NCBI GenBank assembly: GCA_050942625.1
Contig: JBMNNS010000009.1
Coordinates: forward strand, 1 to 31,511
Origin: JBMNNS01 sp050942625
GTDB taxonomy: Bacteria > Bacillota > Dethiobacteria > DTU022 > UBA8154
Direction of reading: 5' to 3'
DNA length: 31,511 nucleotides
This document shows positions 22,980 to 31,342 of the stretch, one piece after another; the stretch's first letter is position 1; each line of letters starts with the position of its first letter. The notes beneath the pieces are model-generated. The model was not told where the DNA came from. It searched no databases and saw nothing but the letters and a program-made list of their open reading frames with translations. The translations under genes and the position numbers were made by a program.

Positions 22980-23639
22980 GTGTATAGTAAAGATACCATG
23001 AATTACTGGCAGCCCCCCGGGAAAAATTGTGGCTTATGCGGTGAAATAAACTGTGAAAGCTTCCTTTATGCCGTAGGCAACTTTACAAAAAGCTACGAGG
23101 AGTGCCCCTTTTACCATAAACACCATTCCAGACCCCAAAACACAGCTGAAACAGCAGCAATCTACCCTGAAAAAGATGTTTTAGGGCATAGTTATGACTT
23201 CGTCCTGGAACCCCTCCCGGGAGAAGTATCTGCGCGCAAAATTGTCCTGCCCTTCCGTGCCGATATGGTTGAAAAAATGAAGATCAAGGAGGGGGATTAT
23301 GTTTTAGGACGGCCCATGGGGGCGGGATGCCCCATCCCCCATGTGCTGCAGGTTATCAGGGCCGAATTGGTTACCGGGCTACTTTATACCTGGGTAGTCG
23401 GCCCCCGCTATTCCCGCGAACACGAGGTCAAAGATGTGGTTGCTTATCATATGATCGGCTTCGAAGGCCTGGCCGCAAAAATCAAAAAGGAACCTTCCTT
23501 CGGCTGCAGGGTCACCTTTCTGCCCGGTTTCTGCATGATGTCCCTTAATCACACCGGCCTTGTGAATATGTTACTACAAAAAAGTGAAGGCCTGCACCTG
23601 CGCATTGAAGACATTCACCTGCTGGCCGGCTGCGACTGA
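22980..23639 (+). CDS. [4Fe-4S]-binding protein of the unnamed cassette
   Basis: This is a 219-residue cytoplasmic protein. Residues 17-42 hold C-x2-C-x4-C-x16-C (NCGLCGEINC and EECPF), close to the Fe-S domain of the corrinoid iron-sulfur protein and related redox proteins (Pfam FeS type). The remaining ~150 residues are an uncharacterised domain with GRPMGAGCPIPH (110-121), a WVVGPRY stretch, FGCRV (Cys176) and GFCMM (Cys185), so several extra cysteines could bind metal or cofactor. The gene follows the GTPase by two bases and starts with GTG or an in-phase ATG six codons later; GAGG lies nine bases before the GTG. Placement with a Ni-chaperone-like GTPase and a soluble ABC ATPase suggests an electron donor or scaffold for metallocofactor assembly. 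I do not recognise a named family for the C-terminal domain. Confidence 0.82.
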   Translation: MYSKDTMNYWQPPGKNCGLCGEINCESFLYAVGNFTKSYEECPFYHKHHSRPQNTAETAAIYPEKDVLGHSYDFVLEPLPGEVSARKIVLPFRADMVEKMKIKEGDYVLGRPMGAGCPIPHVLQVIRAELVTGLLYTWVVGPRYSREHEVKDVVAYHMIGFEGLAAKIKKEPSFGCRVTFLPGFCMMSLNHTGLVNMLLQKSEGLHLRIEDIHLLAGCD

Positions 23640-23677
23640 CCGAAAATAGCGGGTTTAGGGATGGTTCTGTGCAAAAT

Positions 23678-23712
23678 AAACTCCACCTGGGAAACATCCT
23701 CAGGTGGAGTTT
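23678..23712 (-). terminator. Terminator between the cassette and metNIQ (convergent)
   Basis: AAACTCCACCTG and CAGGTGGAGTTT form a perfect 12-base stem with an 11-base loop. On the minus strand the stem is followed by ATTTTG, so it suits termination of metNIQ; on the plus strand only the stem's own TTT is available, but it may work for both. Confidence 0.75.
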
Positions 23713-23740
23713 CAAGAAATGTCATTAGTAACTGCCTGGT

Positions 23741-24586
23741 CTAGAACGCTGGAATACAGCTTCCCTGGTATTTCTCTTCCAGGAACTGTTTCACTTCGGG
23801 TGATTGTAAAGCCTCGCCAAGCTTTATGATTGCTTCGTTGTCCTTGTCCTCAGGCCTGACGGCGAGGACATTGGCAAAGGGGCTGTCCTTTGCTTCCATA
23901 AAAATGGAGTCCTCTACGGGGTTTAGATCAGCCTCTATAGCATAATTGCTGTTGATTACACAGATATCCAAATCCTCAAGCGCCCTGGCCAACATTGGTG
24001 CATCCATCATTTGGATTTTAAGTCCTTTAGGGTTGCTGATGATATCTCGATCGGTAGCAGTAATCCCGGCATCTTCCCGAAGCTCGATTAGTCCGGCGTC
24101 CTCTAGAACTGCCAACGCCCTGCCGCCGTTGGTAGCATCATTGGGTATCCCAACCCTGGAATTGTCTTTAAGCTCATCAAGATTTTCAATCTTTTTGGAA
24201 TAGACCCCCATCGGCTCTGTATGGACTTTTACCGTCCAAACCAGATCGGCGTTATTTTGGGAATTATAGTCGTCCAAATAAGGAATGTGCTGAAAGAAAT
24301 TGGCATCTATCTGTTTATCTTTCAGGGCAGGATTTAACAGCACATAATCTGTAAAGGGTTTAATTTCCAGGTCGATATTTTGTTCCTCCAACAAGGGTTT
24401 GATAACTTCTAAAATTTCCCCATGGGGTTTGGGAGTGACCCCTACTACAAGCCTGGTTGGCTCAGCAATTTGCTCCCCTTGTTCGTCGTCGGCTGATTCC
24501 GGCTCCTGGGCTACCTCCCCACCACAACCGGCCACCAGCCCCACGATCAGGCCCAGACAAAGAATAAGTGTTAAAAACCTTTTCAA
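23741..24586 (-). CDS. metQ: Methionine ABC transporter substrate-binding lipoprotein MetQ (NlpA family)
   Basis: This 281-residue surface lipoprotein has a signal peptide with lipobox LVAGC (Cys21), an acidic spacer, then the NlpA-type binding domain: VGVTPKPHGEI, ANFFQHIPYLDDY, the VGIPNDATNGGRAL motif diagnostic of MetQ, and VINSNYAIEA near the end. It binds D/L-methionine or related sulfur compounds for the MetNI transporter. It lies six bases after metI in the usual N-I-Q order. Length is normal. Confidence 0.95.
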   Translation of the reverse strand: MKRFLTLILCLGLIVGLVAGCGGEVAQEPESADDEQGEQIAEPTRLVVGVTPKPHGEILEVIKPLLEEQNIDLEIKPFTDYVLLNPALKDKQIDANFFQHIPYLDDYNSQNNADLVWTVKVHTEPMGVYSKKIENLDELKDNSRVGIPNDATNGGRALAVLEDAGLIELREDAGITATDRDIISNPKGLKIQMMDAPMLARALEDLDICVINSNYAIEADLNPVEDSIFMEAKDSPFANVLAVRPEDKDNEAIIKLGEALQSPEVKQFLEEKYQGSCIPAF

Positions 24587-24592
24587 CCTTCT

Positions 24593-25309
24593 CTACCTCC
24601 TCTTATTCACTACATTTGCGGCCAGGCTATCGCCCAGCATCTGGATACCTTGCACCAAGATAACCAACACTACCACAGAACTCCACATTATAGCCACCTG
24701 GTAACGCTGGTAGCCATAAAAATAAGCCAACGTTCCCAGTCCCCCACCACCAACAATCCCGGCCATGGCCGAATAGCCAACCAGGTTAATGGCAGTAATT
24801 GCCACACCCAACAGCAAGGCAGGTTTTGCTTCAGGAAGGAGTACCTTGGAAATCACCTGCCAGGCACTTGCTCCCATGGATAACGCTGCTTCAATCAAGC
24901 CCCATTCGATCTCTTTAAGGGATGTCTCCACCAGACGGGCTACAAAGGGTATAGCCGCCAGGGTAAGGGGAACGATTGAAGCCATCGTCCCAATATAAGT
25001 TCCTACCACCAGGCGGGTGAAGGGGATCAACAGAATTAAAAAGATTATAAAGGGGACGGAGCGAACGGCATTCACAATAGAGCCCAGGACCTGGTTAAGA
25101 CAACGGTTTTCAAGAATATGGCCTTTAGCAGTAGTTACCAGGACTACCCCCAACGGCAGGCCAAAAAGATAACTCAGGAAGGTTGAAATTGCTACCATAT
25201 AGATAGTTTCCCAGGTAGCCTGCAAGACGCTGCCAGGAATCCAGTAGTTGGCTCCTAAAATGGACTTGAAAAATTCCACCAAGCCAGGAGCTGCCGGAAA
25301 ATCAGGCAT
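24593..25309 (-). CDS. metI: Methionine ABC transporter permease MetI
   Basis: This 238-residue inner-membrane permease has five or six membrane segments. The MetI signatures VGTYIGTMASIVPLTLAAIPF and EWGLIEAALSMGAS (EAA loop, contacting MetN) are present, followed by NLVGYSAMAGIVGGGGLG. The N-terminus is about 20 residues longer than in Escherichia coli. The ATG overlaps the last eight bases of metN, so translation is coupled. It forms the membrane channel for methionine uptake as a dimer with MetN. Confidence 0.95.
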   Translation of the reverse strand: MPDFPAAPGLVEFFKSILGANYWIPGSVLQATWETIYMVAISTFLSYLFGLPLGVVLVTTAKGHILENRCLNQVLGSIVNAVRSVPFIIFLILLIPFTRLVVGTYIGTMASIVPLTLAAIPFVARLVETSLKEIEWGLIEAALSMGASAWQVISKVLLPEAKPALLLGVAITAINLVGYSAMAGIVGGGGLGTLAYFYGYQRYQVAIMWSSVVVLVILVQGIQMLGDSLAANVVNKRR

Positions 25310-26336
25310 TTTCCTTTAACACCTCCACTTCCAGGCCACGGCCATCAAGGTAGCCCAGGGCATCGGCAAGGAGTTCGGGTTTACCGATAATCTCCAGGGT
25401 TAAGTTCCCAAATGGGGTATCCTTGATCCGGTCGATATTGCCATACAGGATATTGGCCTCGACATCAAATTTCTTTATCATGGAGGAGATAACGGGTTCG
25501 GCAGCTGCCTGACCAAAGAAAGAGACACGAATCAGTTTTGCTGTGGACAAATTGCTATGCAGCTTTGAATATCTCAAAAACTCCTCGGGGATTTCCCGAT
25601 TGACCACTGTATTAATGATACCGCGTGTAGTAGAAGTGCGCGGGTTGGAAAAGACATCTAAAACATCGCCAACTTCTACAATGCGGGCTTCATCGATTAC
25701 GGCAACCCGATCACATACTTCTTTAATAACATTCATGTCATGGGTAATGAGCAGAATAGTCAGGTCAAGTTGGCGGTTGATATCCCGCAGCAATTCTAGA
25801 ATGGAACGGGTCGTTTGGGGATCCAGAGCAGAGGTAGCCTCGTCAGAAAGCAGGATTTTGGGATCGTTTGCAAGAGCCCGCGCAATACCTACCCGCTGTT
25901 TTTGGCCTCCACTAAGTTGGGCAGGGTAAACAGCTGCCTTGTCGGCCAGGCCTACCAGGTCTAAAAGTTCGGCAACCCTCTTATTGGCACTGTTGCCGGA
26001 AATCCCGGCAATCTCAAGAGGAAATTTGACATTATCAAAGACTGTCCGGGAAGAAAGCAGGTTAAAGTGCTGAAAGATCATTCCAATTTTTTGCCTGGCA
26101 AGGCGAAGTTCCTGCCGGTTCAGGGCAGTTATTTCCTGCCCGCCCACAACTATCTTCCCTTTCGTGGGCTTTTCCAGCATATTGATACAACGGATAAGTG
26201 TACTTTTTCCGGCACCACTTAAACCGATAATACCAAAAATTTCACCCCTCTCCACAGCAATACTGACATCATCCAATGCCAGTACCTTTTGCCCGGGGCT
26301 GTCGTAAATTTTAGTCAAATTTCTAATTTCAATCAA
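25302..26336 (-). CDS. metN: Methionine ABC transporter ATP-binding protein MetN
   Basis: This 344-residue cytoplasmic ATPase has Walker A GLSGAGKST at 38-46, signature LSGGQKQRVGIARAL near 141, Walker B KILLSDEATSALDP, an H-loop in LLITHDM and a C-terminal NIL domain (about 265-340) that senses methionine and mediates trans-inhibition. The length matches characterised MetN proteins. The start is TTG at 26336, with a GGGGGG run 11 bases upstream. No SAM riboswitch is evident in the 119 bases to the preceding gene, so regulation may rest on the NIL domain or a distant site. Imperfect TCCTT/AAGGA pairing at 26424-26442 may end the upstream amidase transcript. Confidence 0.95.
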   Translation of the reverse strand: MIEIRNLTKIYDSPGQKVLALDDVSIAVERGEIFGIIGLSGAGKSTLIRCINMLEKPTKGKIVVGGQEITALNRQELRLARQKIGMIFQHFNLLSSRTVFDNVKFPLEIAGISGNSANKRVAELLDLVGLADKAAVYPAQLSGGQKQRVGIARALANDPKILLSDEATSALDPQTTRSILELLRDINRQLDLTILLITHDMNVIKEVCDRVAVIDEARIVEVGDVLDVFSNPRTSTTRGIINTVVNREIPEEFLRYSKLHSNLSTAKLIRVSFFGQAAAEPVISSMIKKFDVEANILYGNIDRIKDTPFGNLTLEIIGKPELLADALGYLDGRGLEVEVLKENA

Positions 26337-26455
26337 AAGTAAATGCCCCCCGCATCAAAAACCAGCGCGTTTACCATCCATATAATCTTTATTAGTGTCT
26401 TATTCGGGTTGGGGGCGACAAAATCCTTTTTAAAGGGAAGGAAATTATATAACTG

Positions 26456-28450
26456 CTACTCTGAATAATTATAATAGCGCTTGATACCCAAAGCGATTGC
26501 TTCGGCTGCCCTTCTCTGGAAGGCTGGATCAGCCAGCAGTTTTTCCTCCACCGGGTTGGAAATAAAAGCCACCTCGACCAGGACTGCCGGGATAGAGCAG
26601 TTTCGCAAAACGGCAAAATTCGCCTTTTGAACCCCCTTGTCCTCTCTTTGTAAACGGTTGAGCAGCTCCGCCTGGATAAAACCGGCCAGTGCTATACTTT
26701 TCTGGATCCTGGTGCTGCCTTGTTCATATTCTGGGGCATCATAATAAAAAGTCATTGTGCCCGAAAGGGAGCGGTTGGTTGACGCATTGGAATGGATGCT
26801 TACCAGCAGATCAGCACCGGAAAGACCTGCTACCAGAGCCCTTTCCTCTAAAGACAATCCAGTATTATTTTCATTGGTATAGATGACTGTGTAGCCTTCG
26901 TTGAGCAGGATATTACCCAACAGCCCGGAAATGCTGAGGTTAACATCCCGTTCTTTTACACCGGAGGGGCCAATAGCCCCCGGGTCAGAGCTTTCCCATT
27001 GATTCAGGGTTCCATGTCCTGGATCAATGACAACGATCCGGCCTCCCGAAGCTAGGGGCTGAATCTGGATGTTGATCGTTTTACCATCCGGGGATTGCTT
27101 TAGCGCATAAGTTGCCGGGGCCTGAAGATCGGCTACAACCCGCACCGTCTGATCATCATACTGTCCAAGCCGGAAACAATGGACAACACCTTTGGGGACC
27201 TCCAGCGTAGGAAATACTTCACTTTCCCCCAGATAAGCAGCGAAATCAAAAACCAGACGCGAGGGGTTGTCCAAGCACATTGTACTGGGCAAACCCAGCG
27301 GGGAATCGGCCCTTATTTCCAGTTCAACCTTGCTGCCGGATTGTTCAACTAATAAATCGGCTATAGTTGGCAACCCGCCAGAGTTTTCCGGCTCAGTGGC
27401 ACTCCAGCGGCTCACCAAGTTTGTAGTCGGGTTCCCTTTTTCAATAGAATCCTGCTTATCGGCGTCATAACGTACCGCTACCAGCCAAGCGGCTATCCAA
27501 CCCTTGCTGCTATCAGGAAGCTGTACAGCAAGCCAATTATTTTCCTCGCCAATGATAGTCAAACGATACCCATAGTATACTTCACGCAAGACAGGATAAT
27601 GTTCACCAGGGCCAGAACGGACATTGACCAATGGCTTCATAACCAGTGCGGAACGGTTTACGCCAGATGGCATGTATATCCCACTGGGTTCCGTGTTTTG
27701 GTCTGGTATTGTTCCAGTTGGTGTCCCAGGAAAATCGACCAGCCAGCCAGCTATCCAGCCCCTGCCACCGCTGGGGAGCTCCACCTGTAACCAGGAATCT
27801 TTTTGGTCCAGCACCTTCAGAGTTACCCCCTTATTAAACTGGGTGAGGCGCTCATAATTTGTCCCTGGGCCGGAACGAATGTTTACGTTGTTACCGTTTA
27901 CAACAGCAAAGCGTTCTTCAGTTTCGTGTTCCCCAGTTTCAGGTTTTTCTGTTTTAGGCTCCTCTACTTCAGGATCCCTTGTTTCAGGTTTTCCCGAGGG
28001 CGGTTGTGATCCCTGCGATTCAATGACCACTGTCCGTTCTTCCTCCCGCCAGGTTACCTTGAATTTAAATGTTTCTGCCAGAAAACGCACTGGTACCATC
28101 GTCCGTCCTTCTTTTAAAACAGCAGTAGTATCCAGGGTAACTTCTTTTCCGTTAACCAGGGCTGTATGTTTATCAATATAAATTTCTACTGTAGTGTCCT
28201 GCCGGGAAATAGTAGCTTTTTTTTCACCCTGGTTCCAGTCTACCTCGCATCCTAGCTCTTCGGAGATAAAACGTATCGGGACAATGGTGCGGTTATTAGC
28301 ATCAATATAGGGAGGAACATCGGTATAAACAGCACTCCCGTCAACTATAATACTGATCGTTCCCGCCGCCTCTGCCGGCCCAGAGCCGGTCCAAAGCAGT
28401 AGTAGAAGGAAGGGCATAAAAAAATAAATCAAAATTTGATATTTTTTCAT
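26456..28450 (-). CDS. Modular N-acetylmuramoyl-L-alanine amidase (CuAO-N stalk, two SH3b, AMIN, Amidase_3)
   Basis: This 664-residue secreted cell-wall hydrolase has a signal peptide (1-29) followed by paired copper-amine-oxidase-N-like domains (30-146, with RTIVPIRFISEELG and RTMVPVRFLAETF). A repetitive Pro/Glu/Thr linker (147-180) leads to two bacterial SH3 domains (about 181-240 and 268-327, each with NVRSGPG or NIRSGPG). An AMIN domain lies at about 372-465 and a zinc amidase_3 domain at 470-660. Zinc ligands His479 (DPGHG), Glu500 (KERDVNL) and His553 (SIHSNA) and catalytic Glu626 (VLVEVAFISN) are all present, so it should cleave the muramyl-L-Ala bond. The ATG at 28450, with AAAGGA upstream and followed at once by the signal peptide, is preferred over an in-frame start 38 codons earlier. 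It could serve growth, separation or sporulation. Confidence 0.94.
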   Translation of the reverse strand: MKKYQILIYFFMPFLLLLLWTGSGPAEAAGTISIIVDGSAVYTDVPPYIDANNRTIVPIRFISEELGCEVDWNQGEKKATISRQDTTVEIYIDKHTALVNGKEVTLDTTAVLKEGRTMVPVRFLAETFKFKVTWREEERTVVIESQGSQPPSGKPETRDPEVEEPKTEKPETGEHETEERFAVVNGNNVNIRSGPGTNYERLTQFNKGVTLKVLDQKDSWLQVELPSGGRGWIAGWLVDFPGTPTGTIPDQNTEPSGIYMPSGVNRSALVMKPLVNVRSGPGEHYPVLREVYYGYRLTIIGEENNWLAVQLPDSSKGWIAAWLVAVRYDADKQDSIEKGNPTTNLVSRWSATEPENSGGLPTIADLLVEQSGSKVELEIRADSPLGLPSTMCLDNPSRLVFDFAAYLGESEVFPTLEVPKGVVHCFRLGQYDDQTVRVVADLQAPATYALKQSPDGKTINIQIQPLASGGRIVVIDPGHGTLNQWESSDPGAIGPSGVKERDVNLSISGLLGNILLNEGYTVIYTNENNTGLSLEERALVAGLSGADLLVSIHSNASTNRSLSGTMTFYYDAPEYEQGSTRIQKSIALAGFIQAELLNRLQREDKGVQKANFAVLRNCSIPAVLVEVAFISNPVEEKLLADPAFQRRAAEAIALGIKRYYNYSE

Positions 28451-28608
28451 TATGATAACCGTCCTTTTTTGTGAAAAAAAACTGGTAATACCTCTTAACA
28501 ACATATAACGTATTCTACGAGGGAAAAGATACGCCCGTATAGTACAATTAAAGACATAATGCAACCGGAAAAACTAGCAAAAGTAGAATTACGTAAAAAC
28601 GTACACAA

Positions 28609-28653
28609 GAAAGGGAACCTTTTTCCCCCGGCAGGGGAAAAAGGTTCCCTTTC
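28609..28653. terminator. Strong terminator hairpin with perfect 20-base stem
   Basis: Bases 28609-28628 and 28634-28653 are perfectly complementary (ends GAAAGGGAACC and GGTTCCCTTTC) with loop CGGCA. On the plus strand six T follow; on the minus strand TTCTTGTG follows. It lies 25 bases after the signal peptidase stop on the minus strand, separating that gene from the amidase. Confidence 0.8.
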
Positions 28654-28677
28654 TTTTTTAACATGAAAACTGCCTTC

Positions 28678-29301
28678 CTAAAAGTCATCCACCATCTTAT
28701 TTTCCTTTTTATTCTGAACATTTTTTGCAGTTTTGCACCCTGTAACCATTCGGGAAAGGTTGCGCAGCTCAATAACGGTGATCAAGATCCCTGGAATAAT
28801 GATCAGGGAAAAAACACCCGCCTTGCTTTGCCCAAAACCCATGATATAACCACCATAGGGCAGCGCAAAATTTACCTTACCTACTACATTGGCTTCCGGC
28901 ACCGGGTGCCGATCATTCATATCGTTGGCATCGCCCCTGGTGATAAAACTGAGGCCATCCCCTTCAACAATTTGCACAACCCGGTGGGTAACCAGGACAT
29001 CCTCCTCACCTACGGTGCGATAGGTAATAATATCACCCACTCCAATATTACGAGGATCAAGGGGCTGAACAAAAGCCAGGCTGCCGGCATCAAAAGCAGG
29101 GCTCATGCTACCGCTGAGCACAATATAGATCTGGTGCCCGGCTACCTGGGGAGGCCCGCCTCTTAGCCGGCTCTGCACCATAGAAAAAAGCAAAATTACC
29201 ATAAAGATTAGCAGACAAGCGAAAGACAGGTTCCCCGCAATACTGAAGGCTTTTTTTAAACCAACCCACTGTGAAAAATTCTCATCATCGTATTTTCTCA
29301 T
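28678..29301 (-). CDS. sipW: SipW-type signal peptidase I (S26B, Ser-His)
   Basis: This 207-residue membrane protein has a hydrophobic segment at about 25-43, catalytic Ser65 in SGSMSP, His106 in VTHRV where bacterial LepB enzymes have Lys, and TRGDAND (121-127) with the conserved Asp residues of the ER/archaeal/SipW class. A second membrane segment lies at 163-180, followed by a basic tail. Such peptidases cleave signal peptides of selected exported proteins; SipW of Bacillus processes the biofilm fibre proteins TasA and TapA. No TasA-like or similar substrate gene is visible beside it, so its clients are unknown. AAAGGGG lies about 12 bases before the ATG. Confidence 0.92.
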   Translation of the reverse strand: MRKYDDENFSQWVGLKKAFSIAGNLSFACLLIFMVILLFSMVQSRLRGGPPQVAGHQIYIVLSGSMSPAFDAGSLAFVQPLDPRNIGVGDIITYRTVGEEDVLVTHRVVQIVEGDGLSFITRGDANDMNDRHPVPEANVVGKVNFALPYGGYIMGFGQSKAGVFSLIIIPGILITVIELRNLSRMVTGCKTAKNVQNKKENKMVDDF

Positions 29302-29446
29302 GAAAGGTTGTTTCCCCTTTGCCGTTTGGTATTTTCGGCATATTATTCAAATTTGTGGAAATTGGCAATGGTAAAGTTATTCGATATTACTAAAAATACT
29401 CCTGCAAAAAAAATTTAGAATTAATTTTGAGAATTTTTGGGGGGAC

Positions 29447-29524
29447 ATGGAAAAGGGGTATAAGAAATTAAAGTTCCCGTTTGTGAAGGATTACCTGCGA
29501 AATTATGTTGTGGACAAAAAATGA
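29447..29524 (+). CDS. Possible 25-residue small protein
   Basis: An ATG-to-TGA frame encoding 25 mostly basic and aromatic residues (begins MEKGYKKLKF) follows a GGGGGG run two bases before its ATG. No homologue is recognised and spacing to the purine run is short. The surrounding 29302-29656 holds only this frame, AT-rich upstream DNA of the signal peptidase gene and the purD terminator. Confidence 0.2.
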   Translation: MEKGYKKLKFPFVKDYLRNYVVDKK

Positions 29525-29570
29525 AGAAAATGCATAATGTATCTACCCAATGTTGACTGAATTATAAATA

Positions 29571-29625
29571 CCCCGGTGTTTTTCCTGCAGCCCGCTTTCC
29601 CAAATGAACCAGGGTAACACCGGGG
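29571..29625 (-). terminator. Terminator of purD
   Basis: CCCCGGTGTT (29571-29580) and AACACCGGGG (29616-29625) form a perfect 10-base stem around a 35-base loop, and on the minus strand are followed by TATTTATAATT. It begins about 30 bases after the purD stop. The large loop makes it less typical than the other terminators here. Confidence 0.6.
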
Positions 29626-29656
29626 CATTTACAAACTTACGCCTGAATATAACGGA

Positions 29657-30931
29657 TTATTCCTGAAAGGCTTTCCGGGCAATATCCTTACGATAAAATG
29701 ATCCTTCAAAGCTAACCTTCTCTGTTAAAAGATAGGCCTTTTCCAGGGCAGTTTTTAAGGATCGATCCCAGGCTGTACAACCAAGGACCCTTCCGCCCGC
29801 CGTAACAAGCCTATCGCCCACAAAAGCTGTCCCAGCGTGAAATACAACGGTATTTTCGATGCCGGCTGTATCCCTAATCCCCTTGATTTCTTTGCCTTTT
29901 TCGTATTCGTGGGGATAGCCGCCAGAAGCAATAACGACACAAACAGCTGCACAGTCATGCCATTCCAGGGCAGGTAAAGAACCAAGTTCTCCCCTCGCCG
30001 CCGCATAAAAAACTGTAAATAGATCCGTTTTCAGGCAAGGAATTAAAACCTGTGCCTCCGGATCGCCAAAGCGGACGTTAAATTCCAATACCTTAAGGCC
30101 GGAAGGTGTCACCATCAACCCGCCATAAATGACTCCGCGGTAGGTGATCCCCTCTTGCCGGAGTCCTCTTAAGACAGGATTAAAAATACTTTTTTTAACC
30201 TCTGCTGTTAATTCCGGTGTCAGAATTGGAGCTGGAGAATAGGCTCCCATGCCGCCAGTATTGGGACCCCTGTCACCGTCGTAAGCAGCCTTATGATCCT
30301 GTGCTGATGGTAGTACCTTATAATGAGTACCATCGGTAATCGCAAAAACAGAGACCTCTTCTCCGTCCAGAAATTCTTCAATAACAATGTTTTCACCGGC
30401 ATTGCCAAAAACCTTTTCCTCCATGATCTTTTTCACAGCCTCGTTAGCCTGGGTACGGTTTTGCGCCACCACAACCCCTTTTCCGGCAGCAAGGCCATCA
30501 GCTTTGACAACAAGTGGATAAACAGCCTGTCCCAGATAGCGATAGGCCTCCTGGGGATCCGTAAATACCTCAAAGCCTGCTGTTGGGATGCCATACTTTC
30601 TCATAAACTTTTTAGAATAGACCTTGCTTCCTTCAAGCAACGCTCCCTCCCGGCAGGGCCCAAAAATTAATTGTTTGTTTTCCGTAAATAAGTTTACAAT
30701 CCCCCCCATAAGAGGAGCCTCCGGGCCCACGACAGTAAGATCCACCCTCTTATCCCGGGCAAACTCCAATAATTTCCCTGTTTCCTCAACCTTTATTGGC
30801 ACACATTCGGCAAGGGAAGCGATTCCAGCATTGCCCGGAGCACAATAAATTTTTTGCACCCTGGAACTTTGCGCCAATTTCCATACCAGGGCATGTTCTC
30901 TGCCCCCACCTCCAATAACTAATACACGCAA
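29657..30931 (-). CDS. purD: Phosphoribosylamine--glycine ligase (GAR synthetase)
   Basis: About 424 residues. This cytoplasmic ATP-grasp enzyme joins glycine to 5-phosphoribosylamine in purine synthesis. Recognised motifs are VLVIGGGGREHAL at the N-terminus, VVKADGLAAGKGVVVA, the DRGPNTGGMGAYSP loop and EFNVRFGDPEAQVL near the metal site. The frame is open back to a TTG at 30985, but the enzyme family begins a few residues before VLVIGGGG, so the TTG at 30931 (LRVLVIGG) is preferred; neither start has a strong ribosome site. In most firmicutes purD is last in a pur operon behind purH. Here no pur gene lies within 500 bases upstream; instead there is non-coding DNA with repeats, so the usual operon has been broken or rearranged. 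Confidence 0.93.
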   Translation of the reverse strand: MRVLVIGGGGREHALVWKLAQSSRVQKIYCAPGNAGIASLAECVPIKVEETGKLLEFARDKRVDLTVVGPEAPLMGGIVNLFTENKQLIFGPCREGALLEGSKVYSKKFMRKYGIPTAGFEVFTDPQEAYRYLGQAVYPLVVKADGLAAGKGVVVAQNRTQANEAVKKIMEEKVFGNAGENIVIEEFLDGEEVSVFAITDGTHYKVLPSAQDHKAAYDGDRGPNTGGMGAYSPAPILTPELTAEVKKSIFNPVLRGLRQEGITYRGVIYGGLMVTPSGLKVLEFNVRFGDPEAQVLIPCLKTDLFTVFYAAARGELGSLPALEWHDCAAVCVVIASGGYPHEYEKGKEIKGIRDTAGIENTVVFHAGTAFVGDRLVTAGGRVLGCTAWDRSLKTALEKAYLLTEKVSFEGSFYRKDIARKAFQE

Positions 30932-31013
30932 AGCATAACCCGGTTTTCCAAACCATATATGGTCCGGCACTTGATAGTTAGCCAAGTGGATAGCCCGGCA
31001 ACAAAAGACCCGA

Positions 31014-31124
31014 GGCTACCAAAAACACAGGTTTCCCACCTCCACTTCCTATATCAATTTTCAGGGATAAATCAGGCGAAAGAACAGCGCATACCACCGC
31101 TTTTTGGTGACAAGAGAACCGTCG
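31014..31124 (-). other. Possible structured RNA or leader upstream of purD
   Basis: This non-coding stretch on the minus strand has an outer 8-base pairing, ACCAAAAA with TTTTTGGT (31111-31104 and 31026-31019). Inside it are an AGGT/ACCT hairpin and a GC-richer internal loop. The overall shape, two helices around a large internal loop, is loosely like 6S RNA, which I recall being found beside pur genes in several bacteria. I cannot confirm a family. It could also be an uncharacterised purD leader. Confidence 0.25.
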
Positions 31125-31145
31125 AAACTACTGAAACCCAAATTG

Positions 31146-31342
31146 TGTCATTCTGAATAAACGAAGTGATTCTGTCATTCTGAATGAACGAAGTGATTCT
31201 GTCATTCTGAATAAACGAAGTGATTCTGTCATTCTGAATGAACGAAGTGATTCTGTCATTCTGAATGAACGAAGTGATTCTGTCATTCTGAATAAACGAA
31301 GTGATTCTGTCATTCTGAATGAACGAAGTGAATGAAGAATCT
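31146..31342. repeat. 27-base tandem repeat array (7 copies)
   Basis: Seven copies begin at 31146, 31173, 31200, 31227, 31254, 31281 and 31308, each starting TGTCATTCTGAAT and continuing with AACGAAGTGA. Copies differ mainly at one base (AATAAA or AATGAA). The last copy runs on into GAATGAAGAATCT, the end of the longer dispersed repeat family (TGTCATTCTGA...GAAGAATCT) that I know from several bacterial genomes. The period is a multiple of three, so the minus strand stays open as a false repetitive ORF. Confidence 0.92.

Noticed and set aside
26337..26455. SAM riboswitch ahead of metN
   Set aside because: The gap is only 119 bases and shows none of the conserved S-box core segments.
30932..30985. 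18-residue N-terminal extension of PurD
   Set aside because: The extension is not family-like and its TTG has no ribosome site; family alignment supports the TTG at 30931.
31050..31110. T-box leader (GGTGGTATGCGC resembles the T-box core GGTGGTACCGCG)
   Set aside because: There is room for only a short upstream region before the repeat array, no recognisable stem I, and purD is not an aminoacyl-tRNA or amino-acid gene.
31128..31313. A 61-residue repetitive ORF (MTESLRSFR units) on the minus strand
   Set aside because: It exists only because the repeat period (27) is a multiple of three. There is no ribosome site, and the DNA belongs to a known type of non-coding repeat.
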